64,000 bases of DNA from NCBI GenBank assembly GCA_963556195.1, contig OY744551.1, positions 12,316,596-12,380,595 of the forward strand, read 5' to 3'. The notes under the pieces were generated by a model. That model was not told the DNA's origin, made no database searches, and worked only from the letters and a program-made list of their open reading frames with translations. Every line of letters begins with the position of its first letter. Positions within the stretch are counted from its first letter, which is position 1. Positions 23,386 to 36,750 of the stretch are shown in pieces. The DNA is from Sepiola atlantica. Lineage: Eukaryota > Mollusca > Cephalopoda > Sepiida > Sepiolidae. Both the position numbers and the translations under genes were made by a program.

Positions 23386-24199
23386 GTATGCGTGGGAAGT
23401 CGTATACATATATAGCAATTAGAAAAAAAATATGACAAAATCAGAGCTTGGAATTTGTCAACGTTTCATTTACCCCTAAAGTTAGACCATCAGGTTTGAA
23501 ATTTTTTATCCTATCGGCAAACTGTGACTTAATTTTCGAATTCCACAATTTGCATACGTTTATCGTTTTGTATAGAGATGTAATTTTGATTCTCATATAA
23601 AAAAATCACCTTCAACAAGAGATGATGGTGAGTATCACATTCGATTCACCTCAATCTGGCAGTTACAAGAGATTTGCATAATCGTTCATAGGGAAATGTC
23701 GAGATCTTTAGATCATCCATGCACTTCCATGTTTGTTTTGAGATGAGGCAGATAATTGTCTATAAACTGATCAAACATGTAAATTCTTAATAGATACAAT
23801 ACATTGCTGATTGCTGATGCATTTTCAAACTCCATTTCTCTTCATGATTCATATTGATGTGGATACGTTTATTAGTCGATATTAGCTAGTGCATGTTGCT
23901 AAGATATACATGCCGGTAATATTGGAAAATGAGAAAACATTTCAAGCATGAATCACGAAGCGGTAAAAGGATAAACCCTATTACACTGTGAATAACGGTA
24001 GCCAATGTTATGAAGCCGGACATAAGATAAGACACAACTGACAGAGAGAGTGGCGGTCGGATATCGTAAGTCTTTGTGGAAGCGTCAACATAAGTGTAAA
24101 ATGATGTAACTAAACTAACATAATTAAGCGATGCGCTCAAAACATAACTAACTATCACTCACTTTGATATTATGTTTCGGAATTTTTTAGATGAAGATT

Positions 24200-24515
24200 G
24201 ATAATTTGTCGTAACATATGAATTGCTAAGTAATAATCAGTTTTAAGTAAAACGTCTTCTAGAGGTCGAAGCTTAAATCTTCAGTTAGGGCGATACTAAG
24301 AATACAATTGCAAATGCTGATGGAACAAGAGAAGGCTACCCCTTCGATGAAAAAAGGGTACCGTTCGAAATTCCGTACAGATTCGCGAGCTCGACAGAAA
24401 TATTTCAGAGTTAAACAAGATACACATGAAGAAGGTCGGAGCTTAAATCGGCCGATACGTTGGTAAAATAACATCCAAGATGAGAGTAGTAGTCCGAATA
24501 ATCGAAATAATACAA
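24200..24515 (+). mobile_element. SINE copy (same family as 20545)
   Basis: Contains GGGCGATACTAAGAAT, CGTTCGAAATTCCGTACAGA, ATGAAGAAGGTCGGAG...CGGCCGATACGTT and AGTAGTCCGAATAATC. The tRNA-like head is decayed. Confidence 0.62.
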
Positions 24516-24599
24516 ACTCTCTATCTCTCTCTCTCTTTTTCACTCTCTCACTCTTTCTTTCTTCCTTTTCCGTTTGACCTTTCAGCCACGGTATGATCA

Positions 24600-25190
24600 T
24601 ATATTTTAATAAAACCTTCATTCTTTTAAGAACATGTTCTTCGAATTAATAGCATGATAATTAATGAAGAAGTACAATGTATATTTTGTTTCAGCTATGA
24701 GAATTATCCCCAGCCCTAGGAAGAATACAGCAATCTTGCTCCCACAATGCCCTGCGGTCATTAACGAAAATATGGATTCAAATTTATTAAACGAATCGAA
24801 GAAATAAACACGTCTTTTAAGATGATCTAACAAAATACTAATATTATTAAACGATTCGGTTAAAAAATAATTACCTCTCTTTTTTCTCTCCTCGCATTTT
24901 TACCTTTCGACATCTGGACGAAAATATAAGAAAATACACCCTTCATTCTTCAAAAAACATGTCATATAATTTATTGCATTATCATTAATGTAAAAAATAA
25001 GCGAGGGCTTTTTGTCGCAGCTAATGTAATTATTCTCGGCCCTCGGAGAAATACAGCAACAACGCACGCAGGACGCCAGGTGGCCAGCAACAAAAATATG
25101 ACAAACAAATTAAAGAATTTAATAATGGCACAGCCTCTTCTATGTGATGTTGTAAACATTAATTATGCCATTAAACTCAACCATAATTAA
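24600..25190 (+). repeat. Diverged tandem duplication, ~290 bp
   Basis: 24600-24850 and 24890-25190 share CCTTCATTCTT, TTTT.T.GCAGCTAATG and a CAGC.CTAGG.AATACAGCAA core. Origin unknown; no gene seen. Confidence 0.55.
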
Positions 25191-25865
25191 CAGTTCATAA
25201 ATTACTAGGTACTTCTCTTGTAGTCTTTCAATATCAGACTATAAGTGACTGAATATACTAATTGGATGAATCCTAAGTGAGGTCATATACACGGACAATG
25301 TAGGCATTTATCATGGCTTAGAGGAAGATATACCCCTATAATTCGCTCAAAACTCCGGGTAAGTTAATGTAATCATTAGTCTAACTGAGATTGAATTGCA
25401 AAACCCACCCCTTTACACACGCTTTGCTTGAATATCTTAACACCCCTAGACGAAGCTATATCACATATCATTCCGACTACCCTAATCTGGAAAGCGATAC
25501 CTAGCGAACTTTTTGCAGAACATTTCAGCGAGTACCGCAAAGCGCCAGATTAGGTGGTTACGAATACATATCTCCTTATTACTCGTGGTAAGTACCCTGT
25601 AGTTAGGATGGAGCAGTTACCACTTAGATTTAAGTAATCTTCTTCGTAGATATCATTGACCTCAGTATGTAATCGGTAATGTAAACAAATAAGAACAGAT
25701 TTTAATTTCCCTTTTATTTTGTGTCGAGGTATTAAAATAAGTAAGAATCACTGATTTCTTTCAAAGCGGTCGGCTTTCGACTATCTGCTTTAATTAAACA
25801 TCATGTCTATCCACACTAAACAGGCATCACACTGTGACATAACTTATGTGATTGATTATATGTAT

Positions 25866-25924
<59 letters not shown>

Positions 25925-25931
<7 letters not shown>

Positions 25932-26094
25932 ATCCAGGTAAATCATCCACATGGTAGTAATCCAAAGAATCTCCACCGGGTTTTTCCAAATATGATCTAA
26001 GGTTAAGATCGAATTCTAACTCCGCCGGATGAGATCTCAGTTATAATAGCTGTTGATCGATAACATCGACATGCCAGTGTCGCAGATTTTGTAC
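25925..26094 (+). repeat. GATAAC-family element copy
   Basis: Contains AATCCAGGTAAATCATCCAC, then CGGATGA (mutated CTGATGA), GATCGATAACATCGACATGC and GTGTCGCAGA. Flanked by (TA)n on both sides. Confidence 0.5.
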
Positions 26095-26119
26095 ATGTCT
26101 GTGTAAATAAAAATAAATA

Positions 26120-26152
<33 letters not shown>

Positions 26153-27597
26153 ATATAAATATATATATATATATCTGTGTATATATATATGTAGAGAGAG
26201 ATAGATAGAGAAAAAGAGAGAGAGTGTTATATAATATCGAATTTTATCGTCAGTTCAAAGTTTTGACTTGCACTTTTATACAACGAAAATCACGAAAAGA
26301 AAGGGTACATAGGCGCAGGAGATAACACATTAAAAGCAAAGTCACCAAGCACACAATCACCCTATAAAACGAATGCATTTACATAGTGATAATAAAATAA
26401 ATACACTTTGTATGAAATAAATGCATTTATAATATAGGAAATACATTCATATTGCAATGAATGCATATATGATAAAATAATTAATATGATAATAAAATAA
26501 ATACATTTATACTTGAATCAACGCATAATATTAAATAAATACATTTTTAATTAAATCAATGCATTTATAATTAAACAATACATATATAGTGAAATATATA
26601 TATATAGATATGAATGTATAAATACATTAAAAAAAATAAATACATTTCTAATTAAATAAATGTATTTATAATTAAACAATACATATATAGTGAAATATAT
26701 ATAGATATGAATGTATAAATACATTTATAAAAAATAAATACATTTCTAATTAAATAAATGTATTTATAATTAAACAATACATATATAGTGAAATATATAT
26801 ATAGATATAAATGTGTAAATACATTTATAAAAAATAAATCCATTTCTAATTAAATGAATGTATTTATAATTAAACAATACATATATAGTGAAATATATAT
26901 AGATATAAATGTATAAATACATTTATAAAAAATAAATACATTTCTGATTAAATAAATGTATTAATAATTAAACAAAAATATGTTTAAAATAAAATGAATA
27001 TATTTAAGAAAAATTAAATTAAATTTAAATAAAATAAATATGTTTATTATAGAATAAAATCCATAGGTAATAAAGGCTATATATTTTTTATAATAAAATA
27101 CATGTGTAACATAATCAACATATTAATAATAAAATAAATGCATGCTTTCATAAAGATAAATGCTTTTATTAAAAATAAAATACATTTATAATTAAATAAA
27201 TATATATCTAATAATATAAATACATTGACATTCAAAAATAGATTCATACTTAAGTAAATACATACATAATTAAACTAAATACATATATAATAAAATAAAT
27301 ACATGAATGTGTATATAAATAGATTCATACTGAAGTAAATACATACCTCATTATATTAAATACATATAAATCAAAATATATACATTGATATTAATCAAAA
27401 TAAATTCATACTAATGTAAATACATTCATAATTTAACTAAATACATTTAAAATATCATAAACAAATTGATATTAATAAAAATAAATTAATAATTTAGTAA
27501 ATACATACATTATTATATTAAATACATATAAATTAAAATGAATACATTGATGTTTATGAAATTAGATTAATAATAAAGTAAATACATGCATTATTAT

Positions 27598-27865
27598 TGT
27601 TGTGGTTGCAAGGTTGAACAATAATTAGTGAGGAATACAATGAAGACGCAAACAACAAGGAGAATGCAATAATCAGTGTATTAAAGAAAAGGTATAGTTA
27701 CAGTATGTACACATGAAGGTGTCGAGTCAGAGAGTCTTGGTGGGAGGACATGTACGCTCTTCGGCGTCACTTCCGGTGGCATTTAGGTAACACACACTAA
27801 GGCCAACCTAGGCTTGCCATTTATAGTGTAACGTTATTCGTATATGCAAATGAGTGGTTGCCACA
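27598..27865 (-). mobile_element. Solo LTR, copy 2, with target-site duplication
   Basis: 268 bp, reverse complement of the repeat at 5406-5679, inserted in the AT-rich minisatellite. It begins TG and ends CA and is flanked by ATTAT on both sides. Removing it plus one ATTAT restores the uninterrupted repeat seen in the neighbouring unit near 27500, which shows the insertion directly. Five-bp duplications suit Ty3/gypsy-type LTR elements. Confidence 0.8.
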
Positions 27866-28667
27866 ATTATATTAAATACATAATAAATTAAATGAATGCA
27901 TTGATGTTTATGAAAATAGATTAATAACGTAAATACATACCTAATTTATTTAAATACATATAAAATTAAATGAATACAATTATGTTTATAAACATAGATT
28001 AATACTAAATAAATACATACATAATTTAATTAAATACATATAAATTAAAATAAATACATTCATGTTTATAAAAATATATTAATACTAAAGTAAATACATA
28101 CATAATTTTTTAATATATAAAATAAAATGAATACATTAATATTTATAAGAATATATTAATACTAAAGTAAATACACTAATAATTTATTTAAATATATATT
28201 AAAATTAAATGAATACATTTTATTTATAAAAAAAGATTAATACTAAAGTAAATATTACATAAGTTTTTTAATATATAAAATAAAATGAATACATTGATAT
28301 TTATAAGAATATATTAATATTAAAATAAATACATGAATAATTTATTTAAATATATATTAAAATAAAATAAATACATTGATATTATTAAAAAAGATTAATA
28401 CTAACATTAATACTTTCAAAATTAAAAATAAACACATATAATTACTTTATAATTAAATACATCCACTGCCACCGTAATATTTACATTTCTACATATATAA
28501 ATAATTTTTTAATATAATTAATACATTGGTGAAGAAAGCAATGCATTCATAATTAAATAAAGGCATTTATAATTAAATAAATACATTTATAATGAAAAAA
28601 TGTACGTATAATCAAAATGAATATATTATTAATTAAATAAATATATTTATTAACAAAATATAATATT

Positions 28668-29430
28668 ATAATTATAAAATAAATACATTTATTAACAAAT
28701 ATAAATTTATAATTATAAAATAAATACATTTATTAACAGAATATAAATTTATAATGATAAAATAAACATATTTATTAACAAAATATTAATTTATAATTAT
28801 AAAATAGATACATTTATAAACAGAATATAAATTTATGGTTATAACATAAATACATTTATTAACAGAATATAAATTTATAATTATAAAATAAATACATTTA
28901 TTAACAGAATATAAATTTATAATTATAAAATAAATACATTGATTAACAGAATATAAATTTATAATTATAAAATAAATACATTTATTAACAGAATATAAAT
29001 TTATAATTATAAAATAAACATATTTATTAACAAAATATAAATTTATATTTATAAAATAAATACATTTATTAACAGAATATAAATTTATAATTATAAAATA
29101 AATACATTGATTAACAGAATATAAATTTATAATTATAAAATAAATACATTTATTAACAGAATATAAATATATAATTATAAAATAAACATATTTATTAACA
29201 AAATATAAATTTATAATTATAAAATAAATACATTTATTAACAGAATATAAATTTATAATTATAAAATAAATACATTAATTAACAGAATATAAATTTATAA
29301 TTATAAAATAAACATATTTATTAACAAAATATAAATTTATAATTATAAAATAAACATATGTATTAACAGAATATAAATTTATAATTATAAAATAAATACA
29401 TTACTTAACAAAATATAAATTTATAAAATA
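28668..29430 (+). repeat. 42-bp tandem array
   Basis: About 18 copies of AAAATAAATACATTTATTAA + CAGAATATAAATTTATAATT + AT. Alternating variants (TACATT versus CATATT) suggest a multi-unit repeat. Confidence 0.85.
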
Positions 29431-29499
29431 AACATATTTAAAAAAATGCATTGATATATCAGAAAATCCATTTAAAATAAAGGATTTCGATTTATAATA

Positions 29500-30345
29500 A
29501 AATAAATACCTTTGTAAACACATTCATTATAAAATACATATATACATATATTTATAATAAAAGAAATACATTCATAAAAAATAAATACCTTTGTAATTCT
29601 GTAAACACATTCATTTTTAAATACATATATTTATGATAAAAGAAATACATTTATAATTAAATATATACCTTTGTAATAATGTAAACAAATTCATTATAAA
29701 ATACATATATTTATAATAAAAGAAATACATTTATAATAAAATAAATACCTTTGTAATAATGTAAACACATTCATTATAAACTACATATATTTATAATAAA
29801 AGAAATACATTTATAATAAAATAAATACCTTTGTAATGATGTAAACAGATTCATAATAAAATACATATATTTATAATTAAAGAAATACATTTATAATAAA
29901 ATAAATACCTCTGTAATAATGTAAACACATTCATTATAAAATACATATATTTATAATAAAATAAATACATTTATAATTAAATAAATACATTTAAAATAAA
30001 GCAAGTAGATTTATAATAAAATAAATACCTTTGTAATAATGTAAACACATTCATTATAAAATTCATATATTTATAATAAACTAAATACATTCATAATTAA
30101 ATAAATACATTTAAAATAAAGGAAGTAGATTTATAATAAAATAAATAGCTTTGTAATAATGTAAACACATTCATTATAAAATACATATATTTATAATAAA
30201 ATAAATACATTTATAATTAAATTAATACATTTAAAAAAAAGGAAATAGATTTATAATAAAATAAATACCTTTGTAATAATGTAAACGCATTCATTATAAA
30301 ATACATATATATATAATAAGATAAATACATTTATAATTAAATAAA
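29500..30345 (+). repeat. 80/120-bp higher-order array
   Basis: TTTGTAATAATGTAAACACA recurs at about 29671, 29751, 29831, 29911 (80 bp), then 30031, 30151, 30271 (120 bp). The 40-bp gain is an internal AAATACATTTAAAATAAAG segment. Confidence 0.8.
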
Positions 30346-30575
30346 TACATTTTAAAAAAATAAATACATTTATTACTAATTAAATAAATTCATAGCAAAA
30401 TAAATATATTTCTAGTGAAATAAATACATTAAAAAAAAGTAAAACATTTATTATTAAAAAAAAAACTGTTTATAATCCCATGAATATATTTATAATGAAA
30501 AATATGCATCTATGATGTAATAAATTGTTTATAATGAAATAAACAGCTTTTAAATGTATTTACAATAAAATTCCT

Positions 30576-32575
30576 GTTAGAGTTAGGGTAAGGGTAAATG
30601 TTGGGGTTAAGGTTTGGGTAAGGGTTAGGGTTGGTGTTAAGGTTGAAGGCGGGGTTGGAGTGTGGGTTAGAGTAAGGGTTGGGGTTGCGGTTGGGGTATG
30701 GTTAGAGTTAGGGTTCAGGTAAGGGTTAGGGTTGCGGTTAGTGTTGGTGTTGTGGTTATGGTTATGGTTAGGGGTTGAAGTTGTTTTAGTTTTCGTGTAA
30801 CGGTTAGTGTTAGGATAGTGGTTTGGGTTAGGTTTAGGGTTGAGGTTGGGGTAGGGTTAGGGTTAGGTTTAGGGTTGGGGTTAGTGTTAGGGTTAGAGTA
30901 ACAGTTATGGTTAGGGTTGGACTTTTGTTGGGGGTGTGGTTAGGGTTATGATTACGATTGGGATTAGTATAAGAGTTAGGGTTTGTTGGAGTTATGGTTA
31001 GATTAGAGTTGGGGTTTCGGTGGGAGTTAAGGTTTGTATTAGGGTTAGGTTTTAGGTAAGGGTTTGAATTTGTGTTGAGGTATGGGTTGGGGTTACTGTT
31101 AGGGTTAGGGTTATTGTTAGTGTTAAGTTTAGGGTTAGGGTTGGGGTTCGGGTTGGGGTTGAGTTTGGGGTTAGGGTTAGGGTTAGAGTTGGGGTAAATA
31201 TAGGGATTAGTGTAAATGTTAGTTTTAGTGTTATGGTTAGAGTAAAGGTTGGGGTTAGGATTGGGGTAGTTTTAGAGTTGGGGTTAGTTAAAGTTGGGGT
31301 TAGGGTTAAGGTTTGGGTTTAGGTTGGTGTTGGGGTTACTGTTAGGGTTAGGGTTAGGGTTATTGTTTGGGTTATGGTTAGGGTTGCGGTTAGGTTGGAG
31401 TTGGGATTGACGTTGGGGTTAGAGTTAGGGTGAGGGTTTGGGTTAGAGTTGGTGTTGGGGTTAGGGTTTGGAGTTGTGTTAGTTTTTGTATCAGGGTAAG
31501 GGTAAGGGTTGGGGGTTGGGTAAGGTTTAGGGTTGGGGTTGGGGTAGGGTTAGGATTACTATAAGGGTTAGGGTGTAGGTTAGTGTTATGGTTAAGGTAA
31601 CGGTTAGGGTTGGGGTTTAGTTTCGTTTGGGGTTGGGGTTGGTGTTGGGGTTTAGGGTTTGGTTTATGGTAAGGTTTAGGATTAGTGTTAGGGTTAGAGT
31701 TAGGGTTGCGTTTGAGTTAGGGTTAAATTAGAGTTGAGGTTGCAGTGGGAGTTAGGGTGTAATTCTGGTTAGGGTTTGAGGTTCGGGTTTGGTAAGGGTT
31801 AGGGTTGGGGTTTTGATATGGGTTAGAGTTCGTGTTGGGGTTGGTGTTGGTGTTGGGCTTTGGATTATAGTTATAGTTAGGGTTAGGGTTAGTGTTAGTG
31901 TTTTCGTTAGGGTTATGGTAAGGGTTAAGGTTTTGGTTGGGGTTTGCGTTACGTTTAGGGAATTGGTTGGAGTTGAGGTTGGGGTTGGGGTGTGGGTGGG
32001 GTTGGGGTTGGGTTAGGGTTAGAGTTGGGGTTAGTATTAAGTTTAAGGTTAGGGTTAGGGTAAGGGTTAGGCTTAGGATTAGGATGAGAGTTATAGTTAG
32101 GGTAAGGTATAGGGTTAGATTTAGGTTAGGGTTTAGAGTTAGGGTTTGAGTTATAGTTCAGGGTTAGGTTGTGGGTTGGATAAGGGATTATGTAAGTGTT
32201 AGTGTAAGGGTTACGGTTAGGGTTAAGGTTTGGGTTAGGTCAAGGTTAGGGGTTAGAGTTGGGGTTAGTTTTGGGGTTAGGGTTGGGGTTTGTGTCTGTT
32301 TTCGGGTTGGGGTTTGGGTTACTGTTTGGGTTAGTGTTAGGGTTAGGGTTATAGTTGCTGTTATAAGGTTATTGTTTGGGTTGGAGTTAAGTTGAGTTTT
32401 AGGGTTGGGTTTTTGGTTGAGGTAAGGGTTAGGGTTAGGGTTTAAGGTCAGGATTAGGGTCAGGGTTAGGATTAGGTTCAGGGTTAGGGTCAGGGTTTGG
32501 TTTAGGGTTAGGGTTAGGGTTAAGGTTAATGTTATGGTTAGGGTTACGGTTTGCGTTAGGGTTAGGGTTTGGTTT
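30576..32575 (+). repeat. Degenerate interstitial telomere-like repeat, 2 kb
   Basis: Continuous GT-rich strand of TTAGGG, TTGGGG, GTTAGG, GTTTAGGG variants with no C-rich interruptions. Perfect runs are short (up to about three TTAGGG). It abuts the AT-rich block with no spacer. TTAGGG is the usual molluscan telomere repeat; this is internal and decayed. Open frames here are artefacts. Confidence 0.88.
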
Positions 32576-33477
32576 TATCAGTTTTATATTTCATGCAACT
32601 ATCTTTATCTTTTGCTTTTTAAATTTATTTTTATTTTTCGATTCTTGTTTCTATTAGCGCTACACAACATGTTGCTTCGGATTACATGTTTAATTTGAAA
32701 ATTTCAAACATGTTACATTTTTCTCACTTTATAATCCATTAATTTATATTTCTTTTCAAAAGTATAAAGCTTCAATTATTTTAGAGTACTTTTAAAGAAT
32801 AGGTATACAAACATTCAGTAATTACATAATCAATTCCGGTGACTTCCGAGACTGACGAATGTTAACGAACTTCACCGAAAAACACGAGAAGTTTTTTTGG
32901 CAGGAAGTTATTTAACGAAATAAATTGTTAATTTTATCGTGTATTTAAGTGTTTTCGTGCGATGTTTGTTTCAGTACCAACCTAACTCTTTTTATAGACT
33001 AACCAAACCCAAAGCTAACCTAATCTTACAGTAAATAAATTTTTAAAATGGGTAATTTAAGGAATAAGTATCCAAGAGAATTTCAGTGCTAACATCATCA
33101 ATTCCGGGTTATACTGGTGACTTCTGAGAGTGTACAAACTAATTTCATAGTAAGGAAAAACTAGACACAGTATAAATTATAAACGGAAAAAGTATAAAAG
33201 GAATAAAAATGGAAGATTTCAAAAACGATATCCTGGTGATTCTCAAGCATAAGCAAAATAAATAAGTATCCTACCAAACGACAATCGAAACAGAAAAAAT
33301 ACAATTACGGAAAGAATAGGCATCCTACTGAAATAAAATCAGAGCAGAAAAGTTAAATTACAGGGGACAGAAAATAAAATGCTTGAGATGTTTATGCGGA
33401 CCCAACATTAAAACAAATATTTTTCAGAATTGTCAAATAGGTGGCAAAATAGTATAAACGTGATGTGTTCTTTTAGA

Positions 33478-34290
33478 ATACGATTTCGATGACCATTGAC
33501 ATTTTCAGCTACGATCCGGACAACGAGGTTGCATTTGTTTCGTATTTCAGGCGTTATTAAGACATATATGATACAGACTGTGAGAACTGGGTTGATTTAA
33601 AAAGAAGGTACGGCTGCTGTTAAATACAATTGGGCCCAGTAAAACATACGAAATTCACAAATTACATTTGACCTCAAAAGACCAGTGAGCTAAAATAAGG
33701 TGAAGCAATACAATTGTTGACCAAATTATTTAGTTCATAAACATCTGTCTTAAACAAAAGGTGGAAGTGTTCGAACATTACAAAGAAGGATAAGGAGGAT
33801 TACACGACTTTTGCAAGTGTGGTAGTTAATAAGCAACGTGATGACTTCAGGTTATCGGAATTAAGTGTTTATAACTTCAAATGCCTCAAATTTGCATAAG
33901 GATTGTTGTCGAACGCAGATTCAGAAATTAAAAGTACTGTCCTGAACAAACTGAAAAATGAGCCAGATTTGACACTCTAGACAATAGCCGAGGACTGCCA
34001 ACGGTTAGTTAGCATGCGTCAGGATTTAAAGGATATCGAACAGAATAAAGTGCCACTTATCCTAAAAATCTGCAACAAGTAATGAATAATTTTACCAGTA
34101 AAATTTTCAAGTAAAACGAGAAGTAATCTGCCTTCTAGACTGTGTTTCAGTTGTGGACAGACGCATTGGTACAGAGATTGTTCCGATAAAACGAAGAAGT
34201 GCTTTAAATGCGATGGTGTCATGCATAAAAGTAGGCATTGCAGTACAAAAATAAAAAATCAAGTGATTTATCAGAACCGTCAAATGTGAC
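33478..34290 (+). pseudogene. Ty3/gypsy-type gag relic
   Basis: Reads as a retrotransposon Gag: FSYDPDNEVAFVSYFRRY, then WKCSNITKKDKEDYTTFASV and a CQRL segment. Two zinc knuckles follow near 34140-34230: CFSCGQTHWYRDC and CFKCDGVMHKSRHC (CX2CX3HX4C and CX2CX4HX4C). Several in-frame stops break it. No protease, RT or LTR is seen next to it; the solo LTRs elsewhere need not be related. Confidence 0.75.
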
Positions 34291-34433
34291 GAAATTGCAA
34301 ATATTAAAAAAAGTTCACTTAAAAAAATATATTAAATAGAAACATAACAATGAAGTTTATCTGATTCATTTATTATAAATCTACAGACATGGATGAGAAT
34401 CGACAAGCCTGCAAATGAAACAATTACATAAAA

Positions 34434-34489
<56 letters not shown>

Positions 34490-34492
<3 letters not shown>

Positions 34493-35505
34493 ATCCAGGT
34501 AGGGTAAAAATCCACAGGGTAGAAATCCAAAGGGAATCAAACCGGGCTTATAAAAGAGTGCTCAGTAAAAATATAGAGCTGTATTGTGAATGTTTTTATT
34601 CAAACATCTACAAGGTCTGCTACACTGGCATGTTGATGTTATCGATCTACAGCTATCAAGAGCTGAGGTCTCATCAGGCAGAAAGATTTTATGATCTAAA
34701 CTGGTGGCTGAATTCCAGAAAGATAAAGTCAAGCAAAGAAGAAGAGGAAAAAGAAATAAAAGTCATGTGACCGATTTTTAAAATATATTTACCGTTAGAA
34801 AGACATATTTTCATTTTTTTATTCAACGCTGAGCTGGGGTAGAGGGGGGCGAGGAAAAGAAAGGAATAAGAAAAAGAAAGAAAATAATTTACAGCTATTT
34901 GTATTTTTATTTTTATCCAACGCTGAGCTAGGGTGGGGAGGGGGGGGGTTGGAAGGAAAAGAAAAAGAAAGGGAAAGGGAAGAGGGTAGAGAGGGGTTGA
35001 AGTGAATGTCTATAGCCATTTAGGATTTGTCGCGGTCTGAGAAGGGTTAATGTAAGATTTAAATTAAATTCATATTTTTATTTTTATCCAACGCTGAGCT
35101 GGAGAAGAGGGGGCCGGGGAAAAAGAAACAAGAGGGAAACAGAAGATAAAGAAAGAGAGAGAAAGAAGGTGTTAAGAGTGTATGTTTGTAGCCATTTAAG
35201 AAAGTTGTCGTGGGTTGATGTGTCTGTTTCCTGTTCATAGCATTGTTTTAATCTATTTCAATGGAGACGTATAACAGTTACACGACAAAAAGCCTACAGG
35301 GATGTTTAGTTTAAATTATTATTAGTGATGAATTTATGACCTTAGTATTAATAAATTATGCTGTTATATTTTGATCAATTGGCATGTAATTTTAATTATT
35401 TTGATGGATAATAAATGTATTTTAATTCTAAATAATATTTAGCAGTTAATTAATAATACATAGTGGTAATTACCTTCTTTTTTTTACTAAAAATAAAGGT
35501 AATTC
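34490..35505 (-). mobile_element. Hammerhead-bearing non-autonomous element, copy 1
   Basis: About 1.0 kb, reverse complement of 47832-48700. From its 5' side (high coordinates): AT-rich DNA, three purine-rich blocks each with CAACGCTGAGCT (34830, 34920, 35090), a GTCACATGACTTTTATTTC segment, then a hammerhead-like motif (34615-34685) and a (TA)n array. No coding capacity. Confidence 0.6.
34615..34685 (-). ncRNA. Hammerhead-like motif (GATAAC family)
   Basis: Minus-strand copy with TCTGC/GCAGA stem I, CTGATGA, stem II hairpin CAGCTC/GATAGCTG, GATAAC and GTGTA cleavage region, as at 48557-48623. Confidence 0.48.
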
Positions 35506-36121
35506 AATTTGGAAAGTCACGTTGTTAGATTTGAGACCGTTGAGAATAAACTATGAAATGGAATGAAATAAAATGAAATAGAGTAAAATAAGATTAAATA
35601 TAAATAAAAAAAATCATTGATAGTAGAGAAAAAAGGAAATAGTGAAGTGGATGGGTGAAAAAGGGGAGACAATTAAACAGTAAAGAGAAAAAGTAAATGA
35701 TGAAGAGGAAATAGAAGTAAAAACACACAACTAATGTCGATATCCGGTTAATGTGTCGTTGTGTAGCAAGTCAACTTTCCCGTCTGGTTTCAATTGGTGG
35801 TGGATTTTAATACATTAGGCTCTAATATTGTTGTGTTTGCTTTTGTTTTACTTCTATATGTCTTAGTTGTTTTCTGTATTTTTATTCTGAAGTTTGCTTT
35901 TTTATTTCATCTTATTGAAGTAATTAATTTGTTATATTTTATTAATTTATTTAGGCTGAGTGCACAATTGGGAAGTACATTAATTAAAAATGTACTCAAG
36001 ATTACTAACATGATAAAATGAGCCCGTGATGAAAGTAACAATAATAACATCAATAAAAATAATAATATTAATGCTTGTAATTATAAATATAGTAATAAAA
36101 AAAAATTAAAAAAATAAAATA

Positions 36122-36178
<57 letters not shown>

Positions 36179-36286
36179 TGTAATAGTAGCAATAATTGTA
36201 TTTATAGTCATATTAATGTGTGTGGGATAAACGAATAGAACAGAGAGAAGCAGGATAAGTTCATTATTTAAATGGGAAGTAAACAC

Positions 36287-36330
<44 letters not shown>
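36122..36330 (+). repeat. Two (AAT)n microsatellites
   Basis: (AAT)n at 36122-36178 and 36286-36330 separated by about 100 bp. The hydrophobic Ile-rich minus-strand frame is an artefact. Confidence 0.9.
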
Positions 36331-36331
<1 letters not shown>

Positions 36332-36445
36332 TCTAAAAAGTCTCCAATCTAACCACGTGACTTTCAAAATTTAAAGTTTCCTTTATTTTCCTTCTTTCCC
36401 CATTCCATTCTTCCCAAATATGATCGGAGGTAACATTCGGATGCT

Positions 36446-36515
36446 AACTCTCCTGATGAGATCTAAGTTTCTAGCAGCTGTTAAACGATAACATCGACAT
36501 GCCAGTGTTGCCGAT
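36446..36515 (+). ncRNA. Hammerhead-like motif (GATAAC family), decayed
   Basis: CTGATGA, GATAAC and CCAGTGTTG are kept but stem I and the base of stem II are broken. Lies before a (TA)n array and upstream of the retroelement fragment at 36745. Confidence 0.4.
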
Positions 36516-36547
36516 TTTGCACATGCCGGTATATATAAAAAAAAAAT

Positions 36548-36548
36548 G

Positions 36549-36627
<79 letters not shown>

Positions 36628-36698
36628 CTCTATTTTATATTGAACACTTTTTTATAAGCCTGGGGAAATTCTATAGATTCCTATCCTGTGGATGTTTA

Positions 36699-36747
<49 letters not shown>
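36548..36747 (+). repeat. (TA)n arrays around the retroelement fragment
   Basis: 36548-36625 and 36701-36747. Other intergenic arrays: 25867-25928 (with (CA)n), 26119-26180, 34437-34489, 38965-39029, 40284-40344, 40850-40931, 41513-41555, 41843-41890 and 42137-42185. Confidence 0.95.

Positions 36748-36750
<3 letters not shown>

Larger units (their letters stand above)
26380..30560 (+). repeat. AT-rich satellite-like block
   Basis: About 4.2 kb of diverged units based on AATAAATACATTTATAATTA. Sub-arrays: ~100-bp period at 26560-26960; ~80-bp at 27200-28430 (split by the solo LTR); 42-bp at 28668-29430; 80-bp then 120-bp at 29500-30345. Very low GC, no ORF. Confidence 0.85.

Noticed and set aside
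26380..30560. CRISPR-like regular repeats
   Set aside because: Eukaryotic AT-rich satellite; no conserved repeats separated by unique spacers.
31789..32395. Val/Arg-rich frames
   Set aside because: Translations of degenerate TTAGGG repeats.
35794..36021. 75-codon hydrophobic frame
   Set aside because: AT-rich DNA without motifs, conserved copy or promoter; hydrophobicity follows from T-rich codons.
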